Positions 52,512 through 61,125 of a stretch of DNA of 64,000 nt are shown here, piece after piece (the stretch's first letter is position 1; each line of letters begins with the position of its first letter). Both the position numbers and the translations under genes were made by a program. The notes under the pieces are model-generated. The model had not been told where the DNA came from and ran no database searches. It saw only the letters and a list, made by a program, of their open reading frames with translations. This DNA comes from Flavobacterium branchiicola. GTDB taxonomy: Bacteria > Bacteroidota > Bacteroidia > Flavobacteriales > Flavobacteriaceae. Where the stretch lies: NCBI RefSeq assembly GCF_018383905.1, contig NZ_JAGYWA010000004.1, positions 1-64,000 on the forward strand, in the 5' to 3' direction.

Positions 52512-53596
52512 TTTTCAAAATATATTTTCAACAAATTAGAAGCAGCTGCAAAAGGTGACATTTCATCATTTTGCACTGCTTTTTTGTTTTGTTCTAATTG
52601 CGAAATAATATCGGGTTGGTTATAAAAATTCAGTTTCAGCTGTTCGTTGATGGTTTCCATCATCCAGAACTGATTTTGGTCTTTTCGTTTTTCCTGAAAA
52701 AAACCAGTGTCATTGGTCATTTCCACATAATCAGAAATAGTATTCCATACCTCAGGAATTCCTTCTTTGGTATAAGCACTGCAAGTGGTCACTTTTGGCT
52801 GCCAGTTTGATTTTTTGGGAGGGAATAAATGTAAAGCCCTGTTGAATTCCAATTTCGCCTGATTGGCCTTTTTTATATTATCGCCATCTGCTTTATTGAT
52901 TACAATTGCATCCGCCATTTCCATTATGCCGCGTTTGATTCCCTGAAGCTCATCGCCTGCGCCAGAGATTTTTAGTAACAGAAAAAAGTCAACCATACTA
53001 TGTACAGCAGTTTCACTTTGACCAACACCAACAGTTTCAATAATAATAGTATCAAATCCTGCGGCTTCACATAAAATAATAGATTCGCGTGTTTTGCGGG
53101 CAACTCCGCCCAAAGTATCACCCGAAGCGCTTGGTCTTATAAAAGCATTTTCATCTTTCACCAATTCTTCCATACGGGTTTTGTCACCAAGAATACTTCC
53201 ATGAGAAAGCGAACTGCTGGGATCAACTGCCAAAACAGCTACTTTCTTGCCCAATTGAGTCAGATAACTACCAAAAGCTTCAATAAAAGTACTTTTTCCA
53301 ACACCGGGAACACCGGTAATTCCAATTCGGATTGATTTATTGGCGTGAGCTAAACAACCATTAATAACTTCATTTGCTTTTGCAGCATGTTCCGGATTTG
53401 TACTTTCAACCAAAGTTATGGCACGGCTTAGTGCCGTTCTGTTTCCACTTAAAATTCCATCAATTAATTCAGATGAAGAAGGTTGTTGTCTTCGGTTTTT
53501 TTTAATTTGATGAATAGCAGAAACATTGGTAATTTCGGGAGGCGAAATTCCTGCTTTTTCCTGTAAACTGCCTGATTGTTTTTTTGAACTTGACAA
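52502..53596 (-). CDS. meaB: methylmalonyl-CoA mutase-associated GTPase MeaB
   Basis: 364 residues, starting with TTG at 53596. G1 motif GVPGVGKSTFIEAFG (about 95-109), G3-like DPSSSLSHGSILGDKTRME, VGVGQSETAV and the switch region IETVGVGQSE, then NKADGDN (G4). MeaB guards adenosylcobalamin loading and protects methylmalonyl-CoA mutase from inactivation. It is usually near mut genes, but here mutA and mutB lie about 48 kb away. Length and motifs are complete. Confidence 0.93.
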   Translation of the reverse strand: MSSSKKQSGSLQEKAGISPPEITNVSAIHQIKKNRRQQPSSSELIDGILSGNRTALSRAITLVESTNPEHAAKANEVINGCLAHANKSIRIGITGVPGVGKSTFIEAFGSYLTQLGKKVAVLAVDPSSSLSHGSILGDKTRMEELVKDENAFIRPSASGDTLGGVARKTRESIILCEAAGFDTIIIETVGVGQSETAVHSMVDFFLLLKISGAGDELQGIKRGIMEMADAIVINKADGDNIKKANQAKLEFNRALHLFPPKKSNWQPKVTTCSAYTKEGIPEVWNTISDYVEMTNDTGFFQEKRKDQNQFWMMETINEQLKLNFYNQPDIISQLEQNKKAVQNDEMSPFAAASNLLKIYFEKRF

Positions 53597-53653
53597 AATG
53601 TACTTTTTGGTACTGTAAAAGTACAGAAAACAAAAACAGTTTCAAAAAGTTAG

Positions 53654-53732
53654 TTTTGCCACGAATTACACGAATTGCACTAATTTTTTCAGACACACTG
53701 AAAAAAGCAATTCGTGTAATTCGTGGCAAAAA
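53654..53732. repeat. 25-bp perfect inverted repeat (CCACGAATTACACGAATT family)
   Basis: TTTTGCCACGAATTACACGA (start of the arm at 53654) pairs over 25 bp with the arm ending at 53732, with an inner TTTTTTCAG/CTGAAAAAA stem. It lies in the gap upstream of meaB, next to a half octamer ladder. A half copy occurs at 13545. Confidence 0.85.
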
Positions 53733-53771
53733 GACTTAGAACCTCAGTCCCTTAGAACCTCAGTATCTTTA
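53732..53771. repeat. octamer ladder half (right arm only), copy 3
   Basis: AGACTTAG AACCTCAG TCCCTTAG AACCTCAG TATCTTTA, five 8-bp units in the CTTAG orientation, without a left arm. It abuts the 25-bp hairpin. Confidence 0.8.
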
Positions 53772-53779
53772 AAAAAGAA

Positions 53780-54421
53780 TTAATAACCCGCTGTAAAACG
53801 AACCTGGTGGTGTTTTGGAGTTTCAATTTCATCAGCAATTACAACCGCCAAATCTTCTACAGATAAAATGCTTCTTTGTTCGTCATTAAAAACAGGGTTT
53901 TCCAAACCTAAACGGTATTTTCCTGTTCTTCCTGTTTTTGTTCCCTGATGCATTTCAAAAGCCGGACTAAAAAATGCCCAGTCTAAATCTTTTTCTTCCT
54001 TAATGATATTTAAATAATGTCTTGCAGCGTTTGCACCAGGGAAAATTTCTTTTGGAAAATCTGGAGTATCAACTGCTTGTAAGTCTGGTGCAACAAATAA
54101 ACTCCCAGCACCACCAATAGTTATAAAGCGTTTAACGCCAGACTTTTTTACCGCTTCCTGAATTGCTTTTGAACCAGCTAAAAAATCCTCGTAAATATTT
54201 GGATTGGTCCAACCCGGATTAAAAGCGTTTACAACTACATCATGTCCTTTTAAAACTGTTGCCAGAGATTCTGCATTATAAACGTCTGCAGAAACCCAGG
54301 TTGCATTTGTAGTATCTTTTGGAGTTCTTGCGATAGCAGTAATTTCATGTTTTCTGTCTGCTAATTCATTTAAGATTGCTGAGCCAACAAAACCAGTTGC
54401 TCCAATAATTGCGATTTTCAT
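53780..54421 (-). CDS. NAD(P)-binding epimerase/reductase (YwnB-like)
   Basis: 213 residues. N-terminal Rossmann motif IGATGFVGSAILNEL (G-x-x-G-x-x-G at 7-13), VVNAFNPGW, ITIGGAGSLFV and DLDWAFFSPAFEM place it in the atypical SDR/NmrA-like YwnB group. Reaction unknown; such proteins are often oxidative-stress reductases. The Rrf2-type regulator gene lies upstream, and both have a TTACA/TGTAA palindrome in their promoter regions. Confidence 0.8.
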   Translation of the reverse strand: MKIAIIGATGFVGSAILNELADRKHEITAIARTPKDTTNATWVSADVYNAESLATVLKGHDVVVNAFNPGWTNPNIYEDFLAGSKAIQEAVKKSGVKRFITIGGAGSLFVAPDLQAVDTPDFPKEIFPGANAARHYLNIIKEEKDLDWAFFSPAFEMHQGTKTGRTGKYRLGLENPVFNDEQRSILSVEDLAVVIADEIETPKHHQVRFTAGY

Positions 54422-54452
54422 AATATATAAATTTATTTAGTAATAAAAAATG

Positions 54453-54468
54453 TTACAGTTTAGTGTAA
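54453..54468. promoter_or_regulatory. candidate Rrf2-type operator upstream of the YwnB-like gene
   Basis: TTACAGTTTAGTGTAA: TTACA and TGTAA in inverted order with a 6-nt centre, 31 bp before the YwnB-like ATG at 54421. It resembles the site before the regulator gene itself. Confidence 0.5.
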
Positions 54469-54478
54469 AAAAATAGTT

Positions 54479-54886
54479 TTAGAATTGATTAGAGAAATCT
54501 TCAAGAGAAATTCCGTCTAATTGTAAACTAACTTTTTGATTCATATCAGCATATAAAGAACTTAAATTCTGATTGATCTTTTTTCCAACAGGGCAATCCG
54601 GATTGGGCTGATTTTTTGCATAACCCAAATTGATGCTTTCAAAAGTCATTTCAAATATTTCTTTTAATGTAATTTTCGAAGGGTCAACAGCCAGTTTTGT
54701 TCCGCCATTTTTACCTTCTTTACTTTCTACAATATGATGTGCTTTTAAATTAGCAATTTCCTTTCTTACCAATACCGGATTCAGATTGATACTTCCTGCA
54801 ATAAATTCTGATGATAAAAAATCATTCGGAAATTTAGTGAGCAAAGTCAAAATGTGAATCGTTATGGCAAACTTACCTGAAATCAT
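54479..54886 (-). CDS. Rrf2 family regulator (YwnA-like)
   Basis: 135 residues with the Rrf2 winged helix: FAITIHILTLL, SSEFIAGSINLNPVLVRKEI and GGTKLAVDPSKITLKEIF. Only one Cys (NPDCPVG, about 107) is present, so the [2Fe-2S]-binding Cys triad of IscR is missing. The pairing with a YwnB-like reductase mirrors ywnA-ywnB of Bacillus. It probably represses itself and the reductase through TTACA/TGTAA sites. Confidence 0.85.
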   Translation of the reverse strand: MISGKFAITIHILTLLTKFPNDFLSSEFIAGSINLNPVLVRKEIANLKAHHIVESKEGKNGGTKLAVDPSKITLKEIFEMTFESINLGYAKNQPNPDCPVGKKINQNLSSLYADMNQKVSLQLDGISLEDFSNQF

Positions 54887-54902
54887 ACTGTAATAAAATA
54901 TG

Positions 54903-54914
54903 TTACAAATGTAA
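54903..54914 (-). promoter_or_regulatory. promoter and candidate operator of the Rrf2-type gene
   Basis: The palindrome TTACAAATGTAA overlaps, on the minus strand, the -7 element TACATTTG (54906-54913), 17 bp before the regulator ATG. A third half-site TGTAA lies at about 54889-54893. Binding here would block RNA polymerase, which suggests autorepression. Confidence 0.6.
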
Positions 54915-55012
54915 AGTGTTTTTTGAAATAAAAAAAAAATTTTAACTAAAAATTAATTTAAAGGAGTTAAAACGCACATAATCAGGTAAAATTAAAAAAA
55001 ATATGCACATCA

Positions 55013-55510
55013 TTAAATAGATTGATGTGCATTTTCCTGATTGACTATTTTGATTTTTGATTGATTTCTGATCGAAGAAAAATATACCCAGAGTATAAAA
55101 AGAAGCTGCATAGGTATTCTAAGCCATAAATAGGACAGACCTTTTCCGGTATAGTCGGCAGTTTTTAAATTGATATTCTGGCTTGCCGCATAAATATTAG
55201 CGGGAAGTAATAAGATAAAAAATAGAATAAGCAGTTTTCCGGTAAGCACTTTGGTATTTGGCAGAAGCAGTCCAATTGCGGCAATTAACTCTATAATTCC
55301 TGTGGCGAGCACAATGGCATTTGCGAAAGGTAAAAAGGAAATCATCATTGCCATTCCTTTCGTAAAGGCAAAATGACCGATAGCCGTAAAGACGAGCATA
55401 AGTGCCATAGCAACTCTGCCGGAAAATGAGATTTCAAGACGTTTGGTTGTAAGCCAAATAATAAGTAGTGTTGCGATAAAAGCTCCAAAGAGTACAATTA
55501 AGGTTTCCAT
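55013..55510 (-). CDS. DoxX-like membrane protein
   Basis: 165 residues with four predicted spans (3-20, 33-55, 60-85, 130-145). DoxX-type pattern VAMALMLVFTAIGHFAFTKG and IVLATGIIELIAAIGLLLP. DoxX-like proteins are linked to quinone or thiosulfate metabolism in a few cases; function here is unknown. The Crp/Fnr-like gene lies 60 nt upstream on the same strand and may control it. Confidence 0.8.
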   Translation of the reverse strand: METLIVLFGAFIATLLIIWLTTKRLEISFSGRVAMALMLVFTAIGHFAFTKGMAMMISFLPFANAIVLATGIIELIAAIGLLLPNTKVLTGKLLILFFILLLPANIYAASQNINLKTADYTGKGLSYLWLRIPMQLLFILWVYFSSIRNQSKIKIVNQENAHQSI

Positions 55511-55570
55511 ATCTTTTTGTTTTATAGTACAAAGTTGCAGAAGAAAGAAACCTAAAACAATGAACCTGGG

Positions 55571-56137
55571 TTAATAAATGCGCTTTCTGATTCGGCTTAA
55601 GGCTTGTGGCGTAATACCAATATATGAGGCAAGGTATTTTTGCGGAATTTTTTGAATTAGCTGAGGTTGCTCTGTAAATAAATTGAGATATCGCTGTTCT
55701 GCAGAATCGTTTAGCAACGACAGTTCTCTCTTTGATTTTTTTAGAAATAATCCTTCGCTTGCCAGTCGGCCAATCGTGTTTCCAATTTTAGTTTCGGCAT
55801 AAATGTCCTGAAGATCCTTGTAAGAGATGCGCCAAAGGATGGTATCTGCAAGCGCTTCAATAGTGTAGTTTACGGGTAATCGGGTAATGAAAGAATCATA
55901 ACCGCTTGCAAATTCGCCATCAAATACAAAAGTAAAAGTGAGATCTTTATTTTCTGAAGGAACATAATATCTAACAATTCCTTTTTCTATAAAGGAAAGA
56001 TAATTTTCAACACGTCCTGTTTCAAGAATAGCTGTTTTCTTTGAAAATTCCTCACGAATGAGTTTTGACGAAAAGGTATTCCAATCTTCATCAGAGAGTT
56101 TTGCCATTCGTTCGAAATTGTCTCGTATTTGCTGCAT
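55571..56137 (-). CDS. Crp/Fnr family transcriptional regulator
   Basis: 188 residues. The cNMP-binding-like beta barrel (20-110, EEFSKKTAILETGRVENYL, GEFASGYDSFITRLPVNYTI) is followed by the dimer helix and a short HTH ending KYLASYIGITPQALSRIRK. It is of the Bacteroidetes type with no clear ligand-binding Arg-Ser pair for cAMP. It likely regulates the DoxX-like gene downstream. Confidence 0.85.
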   Translation of the reverse strand: MQQIRDNFERMAKLSDEDWNTFSSKLIREEFSKKTAILETGRVENYLSFIEKGIVRYYVPSENKDLTFTFVFDGEFASGYDSFITRLPVNYTIEALADTILWRISYKDLQDIYAETKIGNTIGRLASEGLFLKKSKRELSLLNDSAEQRYLNLFTEQPQLIQKIPQKYLASYIGITPQALSRIRKRIY

Positions 56138-56220
56138 TACTTTTTTGAATTATATATTAAAAGTAACAAAAAACTAAAAGAACCACTATAATTTGTTCGG
56201 CACAGCAATTTATAAATTCC

Positions 56221-56228
56221 TATTTTTG
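56221..56228 (+). promoter_or_regulatory. -7 promoter element for the AEC transporter
   Basis: TATTTTTG matches TAnnTTTG. It lies inside the longest ORF, so the start is ATG 56244, 15 bp further on. Confidence 0.55.
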
Positions 56229-56243
56229 TGCGTAAGCCTTGAT

Positions 56244-57155
56244 ATGAATAACTTTATTATAATCTTCTTTTTTTTGTTTTTAGGATTGCTGCTGCAAAGA
56301 GTAAAGCAATTTCCAACGCATATCTACAAGACCCTAAATAAAATTGTCATTTACATCTGTCTTCCGGCAATTACTTTATATCATATTCCGAAGATTAAAT
56401 GGTGCAATGAATTACTGTTTCCAATAGGAGCCGGCTGGATTAGTTTTTTTCTGGCTTTTGTATTTTTTCATTTTTTTGGAAGAAGATTAGGCTGGTCCAA
56501 TAAACTTATAGGTTGTTTGGTATTAACAGCCGGATTAAGTAATTCTTCATTTCTTGGATATCCGATTATTGAAGCTTTGTTTGGAAAAAAGGGATTAGAA
56601 ACTGCAGTTTTAGTAGATCAGCCTGGAACTTTTGTTGTAGTTTCAACTTTGGGTGTTTTTGTTGCTGCTTTTTATTCTAAAGGAAGTCCGGATGCGATTA
56701 GTATTTTTAAAAAGATTATTTCTTTTCCACCTTTCCTGACATTTGTTGTAGCTTGTTTAATGAATGTTTTTAATTTCGAATTGGCTTTAAATATTCAGTC
56801 AGCTTTATTGAAATTAGGAAGTTTAGTAACGCCTTTAGCATTATTCTCAGTAGGATTGCAATTGACTTTTGACCGAAACAGCCGACACTGGAAATTTTTG
56901 TGGCTGGGACTTTTCGTAAGGCTTATTATGACGCCGCTTATCATTTTTGTTTTATATGTCTTTATTTTCAACCAACATTCCGAAGCTATAAAAATTACTG
57001 TTATCGAAATCGCAATGGCGCCCATGATTACAGGTGCAATTCTGGCTTCGACGTATGGTTTAAAACCAAAATTAAGCAGTATGATGATCGGTTTTGGAAT
57101 TCCAATTTCGTTCGTAACACTTGCCATCTGGTACTTTATAGTTGGTTTTATTTGA
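56244..57155 (+). CDS. AEC family transporter
   Basis: 303 residues from ATG 56244 (chosen because the -7 element lies upstream). Ten predicted membrane spans in the auxin-efflux-carrier arrangement, with the second bundle starting LGSLVTPLALFSVGLQL. Bacterial members carry organic acids or malate. Substrate unknown; monocistronic by spacing. Confidence 0.85.
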   Translation: MNNFIIIFFFLFLGLLLQRVKQFPTHIYKTLNKIVIYICLPAITLYHIPKIKWCNELLFPIGAGWISFFLAFVFFHFFGRRLGWSNKLIGCLVLTAGLSNSSFLGYPIIEALFGKKGLETAVLVDQPGTFVVVSTLGVFVAAFYSKGSPDAISIFKKIISFPPFLTFVVACLMNVFNFELALNIQSALLKLGSLVTPLALFSVGLQLTFDRNSRHWKFLWLGLFVRLIMTPLIIFVLYVFIFNQHSEAIKITVIEIAMAPMITGAILASTYGLKPKLSSMMIGFGIPISFVTLAIWYFIVGFI

Positions 57156-57266
57156 TTTAAAATAGTAATTATATCGATAAAGTAGAATTTTAACTTTTTT
57201 TAAGAAAATCGATGTTTTCCTTATCCATTTTTTAGTTAATTTTAGAGGAACTAAAAAAATATAATT

Positions 57267-57905
57267 ATGTCAACATTAAGATTAGGCGATATAGCTCCGG
57301 ATTTTCATGCAGAAACAACAGAAGGACCAATCAATTTTCATGAATGGTTAGGTGATTCCTGGGGAGTTTTATTTTCGCATCCATCAGATTTTACCCCGGT
57401 TTGTACAACTGAATTAGGAACCGTTGCCAATTACCTTCCTGAATTTACTAAAAGAAATACCAAGGTTATAGCTTTGAGTGTAGACGGTTTACAATCGCAT
57501 TTGGAGTGGATTAAGGATATTAACGAAACTCAGAATACAACCGTTAATTTCCCGATTATTGCCGATGAAGATAAAAAGATAGCAACTTTATATGATATGC
57601 TTCACCCAAATGCAAGCGATAAATTTACAGTGCGTTCTGTTTTTGTAATTGGTGCCGATAAAAAAATTAAACTAACGTTAACTTATCCGGCTTCTACAGG
57701 AAGAAATTTCGACGAATTACTTCGTGTAATTGACAGTTTACAGTTAACAGCAAATTATAGTGTTGCAACACCGGCAAACTGGAAAGATGGAGAAGATGTA
57801 GTAATTACTCCAGCCGTTCCGGATAGTGATATTCCTGCAAAATTCCCAAAAGGACACACACCTATAAAACCTTATTTGCGTATGACACCGCAGCCTAATA
57901 AGTGA
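57267..57905 (+). CDS. 1-Cys peroxiredoxin (Prx6 type)
   Basis: 212 residues. Peroxidatic Cys in HPSDFTPVCTTELG (about residue 47) and the Arg of FTVRSVFVIG; the C-terminal dimerisation domain (about 165-212) and the absence of a resolving Cys mark the Prx6/1-Cys group. It reduces peroxides in the cytoplasm. The gap after it holds the octamer ladder and the convergent antiporter gene. Confidence 0.93.
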   Translation: MSTLRLGDIAPDFHAETTEGPINFHEWLGDSWGVLFSHPSDFTPVCTTELGTVANYLPEFTKRNTKVIALSVDGLQSHLEWIKDINETQNTTVNFPIIADEDKKIATLYDMLHPNASDKFTVRSVFVIGADKKIKLTLTYPASTGRNFDELLRVIDSLQLTANYSVATPANWKDGEDVVITPAVPDSDIPAKFPKGHTPIKPYLRMTPQPNK

Positions 57906-57911
57906 TTTTTT

Positions 57912-58066
57912 TTTAGGTGCTAAGGTTCTAAGATACTAAGTTTTTAAGATTGTGATGAGACAAAATCTCATTTTCTTAGAAACTTAGCACTTTGGTTTTT
58001 AGGTTCTAAGCTTTTAAGATTAAGATGATAATAAAACCTCAGTACCTTAGCACCTTAGCACCTTTT
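57912..58066. repeat. octamer inverted-repeat ladder (CTAAGRTN unit), copy 4, double
   Basis: Two consecutive ladder hairpins: units TTTAGGTG CTAAGGTT CTAAGATA CTAAGTTT TTAAGATT, a loop and partial inverse arm, then another left arm (TAGGTT CTAAGCTT TTAAGATT) and the right arm AACCTCAG TACCTTAG CACCTTAG CACCTTTT. It fills the gap between convergent genes and contains the antiporter stop codon at its end. Confidence 0.8.
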
Positions 58067-60302
58067 ATACCGCCTTAACCAGATTAGTCATTTTTTTCTT
58101 GTCTCCAACCACCCAGATAATATCATTTTTTTCTAATATGATATTGGATTCCGGATTTAAGATACGGTTTCCGTTTCTTTCTATTCCAACAACTAAACCA
58201 CCGGTTTTTCCTCTAAACTGACCAATACTTTTTTGAATAAAATCTTCCTGAGAAACTTCTAATTGGCGTAATACAATTTCTGTTTCTTCGACCGATTTTG
58301 GCGCTTCGATTTCGTTTTTAGTCAAATAATTGGTGAACTCTGCAATTTGAGCATCGGTACCAATTACAGAAATTTCATCGCCGGGAAACAAACGTTCATT
58401 TTTGGTTGGGATTGGAATAGTAACTTCCCCACGTCTGATGTAAGCGATATTAATTCCTAATTGTTCCCTGATTTTTAATTCTTCCAAAGTTTTGCCTGCC
58501 AGATTAGATTCTTTTCCAATTACAAAAATAGACATGTGACCATCCCAAGGCATTAAATTGGCGTAACGTCTGTCAATCTTTTTGTTTTCGCGATCGTTCA
58601 GGTTTTTTAGAAAGTGGTTTTCAATTTTATGATATTGTTCATTTAATTTTTTAGGGAAAATTTGATAGACTCCAATAGCAATAATCAGGGCAATAAAAGC
58701 GACTAATGGAGAGAAGAAAATATTGAGTAAAAATCCAATAAAAAATAAACCAAGGCTCATTCTTATTAGAATCAACATCAAAAGTGCTCCACGATATTTA
58801 CGCTCTTCCCATAAAGCATCTACTTCTTCTACTTTTATACGGCGTAATGATAATGCCCATAAAAAGGGAGCAATTACAACTAAGGTAATTAATGCCGCCA
58901 ATGTGTTCCCGAATCGTGTATCTGCAACTAATGGGGCAACAAATCTTGATGATAGTAAGATAATTGCCGTAATAATTATGGTATGAAGTATAATTTGTGT
59001 TATTGAAGCTCGCAAAACAATTTGCCAGGTGCTTACCGATTTTATGGCTTGGGCATTCACACTGTATCGGTTAATGTTTTTAACCCATTTTTTTGGCATT
59101 TTTGATTCTAAAAACAAGGCAAAAGTTTCAGAATACTTAATTAAAAACGGAGTTGTAAATGTTGTAATTGCTGAGACTGCCACAATTATAGGATACAAGA
59201 AATCGCTGGTAACTTTAAGCGTCATTCCGAGTGTGGCAATAATAAAAGAGAACTCCCCAATTTGCGCCAGACTCATTCCTGTTTGTACGGATTGTTTTAA
59301 TGGCTGACCAGATAGTAAAGCTCCAAATGCAGAACTAAACGCTTTTCCAAAAACAGTAACCAAAGTAATAATCACTACCGGAAGAGCAAAATCAACCAAA
59401 GTAACCGGATTAATCAACATTCCTACCGATACAAAGAAAACGGCACCAAATAAGTCCTTTACGGGTTGTATTAAATGTTCTATTTTTTCAGCCTGTGTGG
59501 TTTCTGCAATAATTGACCCCATTATAAAAGCTCCTAAGGCTGGTGAAAATCCAACATTGGCGGCAAACATTACCATCATTAAACACAAGGCAAGCGAAAT
59601 AATAAGCAACATTTCATCACTTAATAAGTGTTTCGCTTTTTTCAGAATGGTTGGAATAATAAAGATTCCACCTAAAAACCATATAATTAAAAAGAAGACC
59701 AGTTTTAAAACCGATTGTAATAATGCTGCACCGGAAACCTGATCGCTAACCGCAATTGTCGATAATAAAACAAGCATTAAAATAGCGACAATATCTTCGA
59801 CTATGAGGGCTCCAAATACAATCCCAACGAACTTTTTTCCTTTCACTCCCAATTCATCAAAAGCCCGGATTATAATAGTTGTGGACGAAATAGATAGCGT
59901 TGCCCCGAGAAAAATACTGTCCATTTTTCCCCAACCCATCCATTGACCGACACAATAACCTATTATGGTCATAAACATAATCTGGGTTATGGCGGTTATC
60001 GAGGATGTTCCGCCTACTTTCATTAATTTCTTAAAACTAAATTCGAGACCTAAACTAAAAAGTAAAAAGATGACACCAATTTCAGCCCAGACTTCAACAC
60101 TTTTCATATCGGTGATAGAAGGGAAAAAGTCAAAATGATTTCCAGCCAGAAAACCTGCAATCAGATATCCTAAAACCAAAGGCTGTTTCATTTTTTTAAA
60201 AATAAGCACAGCAATTCCGGCGGTCATCAGAATTAATCCCAAGTCGCTGATTAGAGGTTGTAAATGGTGGGTAGTTTCTGCAGCGGCGTTTAAGGAAATC
60301 AT
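58065..60302 (-). CDS. Kef-type cation:proton antiporter with RCK C-domains
   Basis: 745 residues. Residues about 15-400 form the 12-span Na+/H+ exchanger fold (PLVLGYLIAGFLAG, LLFSLGLEFSFKKL, GATLSISSTTIIIRAF, IVEDIVAILMLV). A further membrane block (about 435-580) is followed by two TrkA-C domains (about 600-665 and 675-745, IPTKNERLFPGDEISVIGT and LVVGIERNGNRILNPESNII). There is no nucleotide-binding TrkA-N domain. It probably exchanges K+ or Na+ for H+ under ligand control. Confidence 0.88.
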   Translation of the reverse strand: MISLNAAAETTHHLQPLISDLGLILMTAGIAVLIFKKMKQPLVLGYLIAGFLAGNHFDFFPSITDMKSVEVWAEIGVIFLLFSLGLEFSFKKLMKVGGTSSITAITQIMFMTIIGYCVGQWMGWGKMDSIFLGATLSISSTTIIIRAFDELGVKGKKFVGIVFGALIVEDIVAILMLVLLSTIAVSDQVSGAALLQSVLKLVFFLIIWFLGGIFIIPTILKKAKHLLSDEMLLIISLALCLMMVMFAANVGFSPALGAFIMGSIIAETTQAEKIEHLIQPVKDLFGAVFFVSVGMLINPVTLVDFALPVVIITLVTVFGKAFSSAFGALLSGQPLKQSVQTGMSLAQIGEFSFIIATLGMTLKVTSDFLYPIIVAVSAITTFTTPFLIKYSETFALFLESKMPKKWVKNINRYSVNAQAIKSVSTWQIVLRASITQIILHTIIITAIILLSSRFVAPLVADTRFGNTLAALITLVVIAPFLWALSLRRIKVEEVDALWEERKYRGALLMLILIRMSLGLFFIGFLLNIFFSPLVAFIALIIAIGVYQIFPKKLNEQYHKIENHFLKNLNDRENKKIDRRYANLMPWDGHMSIFVIGKESNLAGKTLEELKIREQLGINIAYIRRGEVTIPIPTKNERLFPGDEISVIGTDAQIAEFTNYLTKNEIEAPKSVEETEIVLRQLEVSQEDFIQKSIGQFRGKTGGLVVGIERNGNRILNPESNIILEKNDIIWVVGDKKKMTNLVKAV

Positions 60303-60420
60303 ATAAAGAATGGTATTTTTTTTCGGGAGTTGATCCAGCTTTTCATTTCAAATGAAATCACTGAACTCCGATTAAAATAAAAGTTAAGTGAAGTAATCTG
60401 GGCTAGGCTCCGGGTTAAAT

Positions 60421-60454
60421 AAAAAAAGCTATCTCGATAAAGATAGCTTTTTTT
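60421..60454. terminator. bidirectional terminator (ancestral purB terminator?)
   Basis: AAAAAAGCTATCT (60422-60434) pairs with AGATAGCTTTTTT (about 60441-60453), between the antiporter start and the unknown secreted-protein gene. It lies 23 bp beyond the duplicated purB end, consistent with having served purB before the insertion. Confidence 0.85.
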
Positions 60455-60476
60455 GGGAAAATATTTTAGGTTTTTT

Positions 60477-60496
60477 TTAAATACCTGTGTAATTAC
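60477..60496. repeat. duplicated purB 3' end, distal copy
   Basis: TTAAATACCTGTGTAATTAC here is identical over 20 bp to 61126-61145, which is the last 20 nt of purB including its stop codon. The two copies flank a 629-bp segment with the unknown secreted-protein gene. Confidence 0.95.
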
Positions 60497-60509
60497 AGGG
60501 ATTTTTAAT

Positions 60510-61121
60510 TTATTCTATTGTAACCGTTCCAAGATTTGAGTCTCTGTAGTAGAGATTAAATGTTGAAATTTTTAATTCCATAGGGACTATAAAAAATAGT
60601 TCTGCTTTAAAATTTTTGTAATTAGTCTGACCAAAATATACAATACTTGAATCTGGATTTTTTTTGGTTCCGAACTCCACTGGCATTTCAGAATTGCTAT
60701 ATCCTTCCAAATTAAATTTAGGAAATTGATCTATTTCCATAGGGTTATATTGAGGCAGATTAGAGCTGTAATTTTTATTTTCAGATTTAGTTTTTCTAAA
60801 ATAATTCCTCTCTGGATTTCCAACTACACCAGCATAACCTAAATAATCTCCTACACGATATCTAATTTTATTTATCGTATCTACTAATGAAAAAGCACTT
60901 ATTCTGGCATGATTACCTTCTATAGATTTCACTTTGCATTTGACCATAATATATTCATACTTTGTCTCATCGAATGTTATTCCTCTTAAAAGCAAAGTTG
61001 AAAAATCAGACGGTCTTTTAGCTTTTAGAATTTCTATCTCAATTCCATTTATGATTTTAATTTGTGAATAAATCGATGCATTTAAAATTAAAAATAAAAT
61101 GATTGAAAAATGAAATTTCAT
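60510..61121 (-). CDS. secreted protein of unknown function in a purB-flanking insertion
   Basis: 203 residues with signal peptide (FHFSIILFLILNASIYSQ, cut near 20). Mature part: FDETKYEYIMVKCKVKSIEG, RYRVGDYLGYAGVVG and a C-terminal beta-rich stretch. No family recognised. Codon use looks as AT-rich as the neighbours. It begins 4 nt after the purB stop and is flanked by a 20-bp duplication of the purB end, so it appears to be inserted between purB and its terminator. Confidence 0.65.
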   Translation of the reverse strand: MKFHFSIILFLILNASIYSQIKIINGIEIEILKAKRPSDFSTLLLRGITFDETKYEYIMVKCKVKSIEGNHARISAFSLVDTINKIRYRVGDYLGYAGVVGNPERNYFRKTKSENKNYSSNLPQYNPMEIDQFPKFNLEGYSNSEMPVEFGTKKNPDSSIVYFGQTNYKNFKAELFFIVPMELKISTFNLYYRDSNLGTVTIE

Positions 61122-61125
61122 AGAA

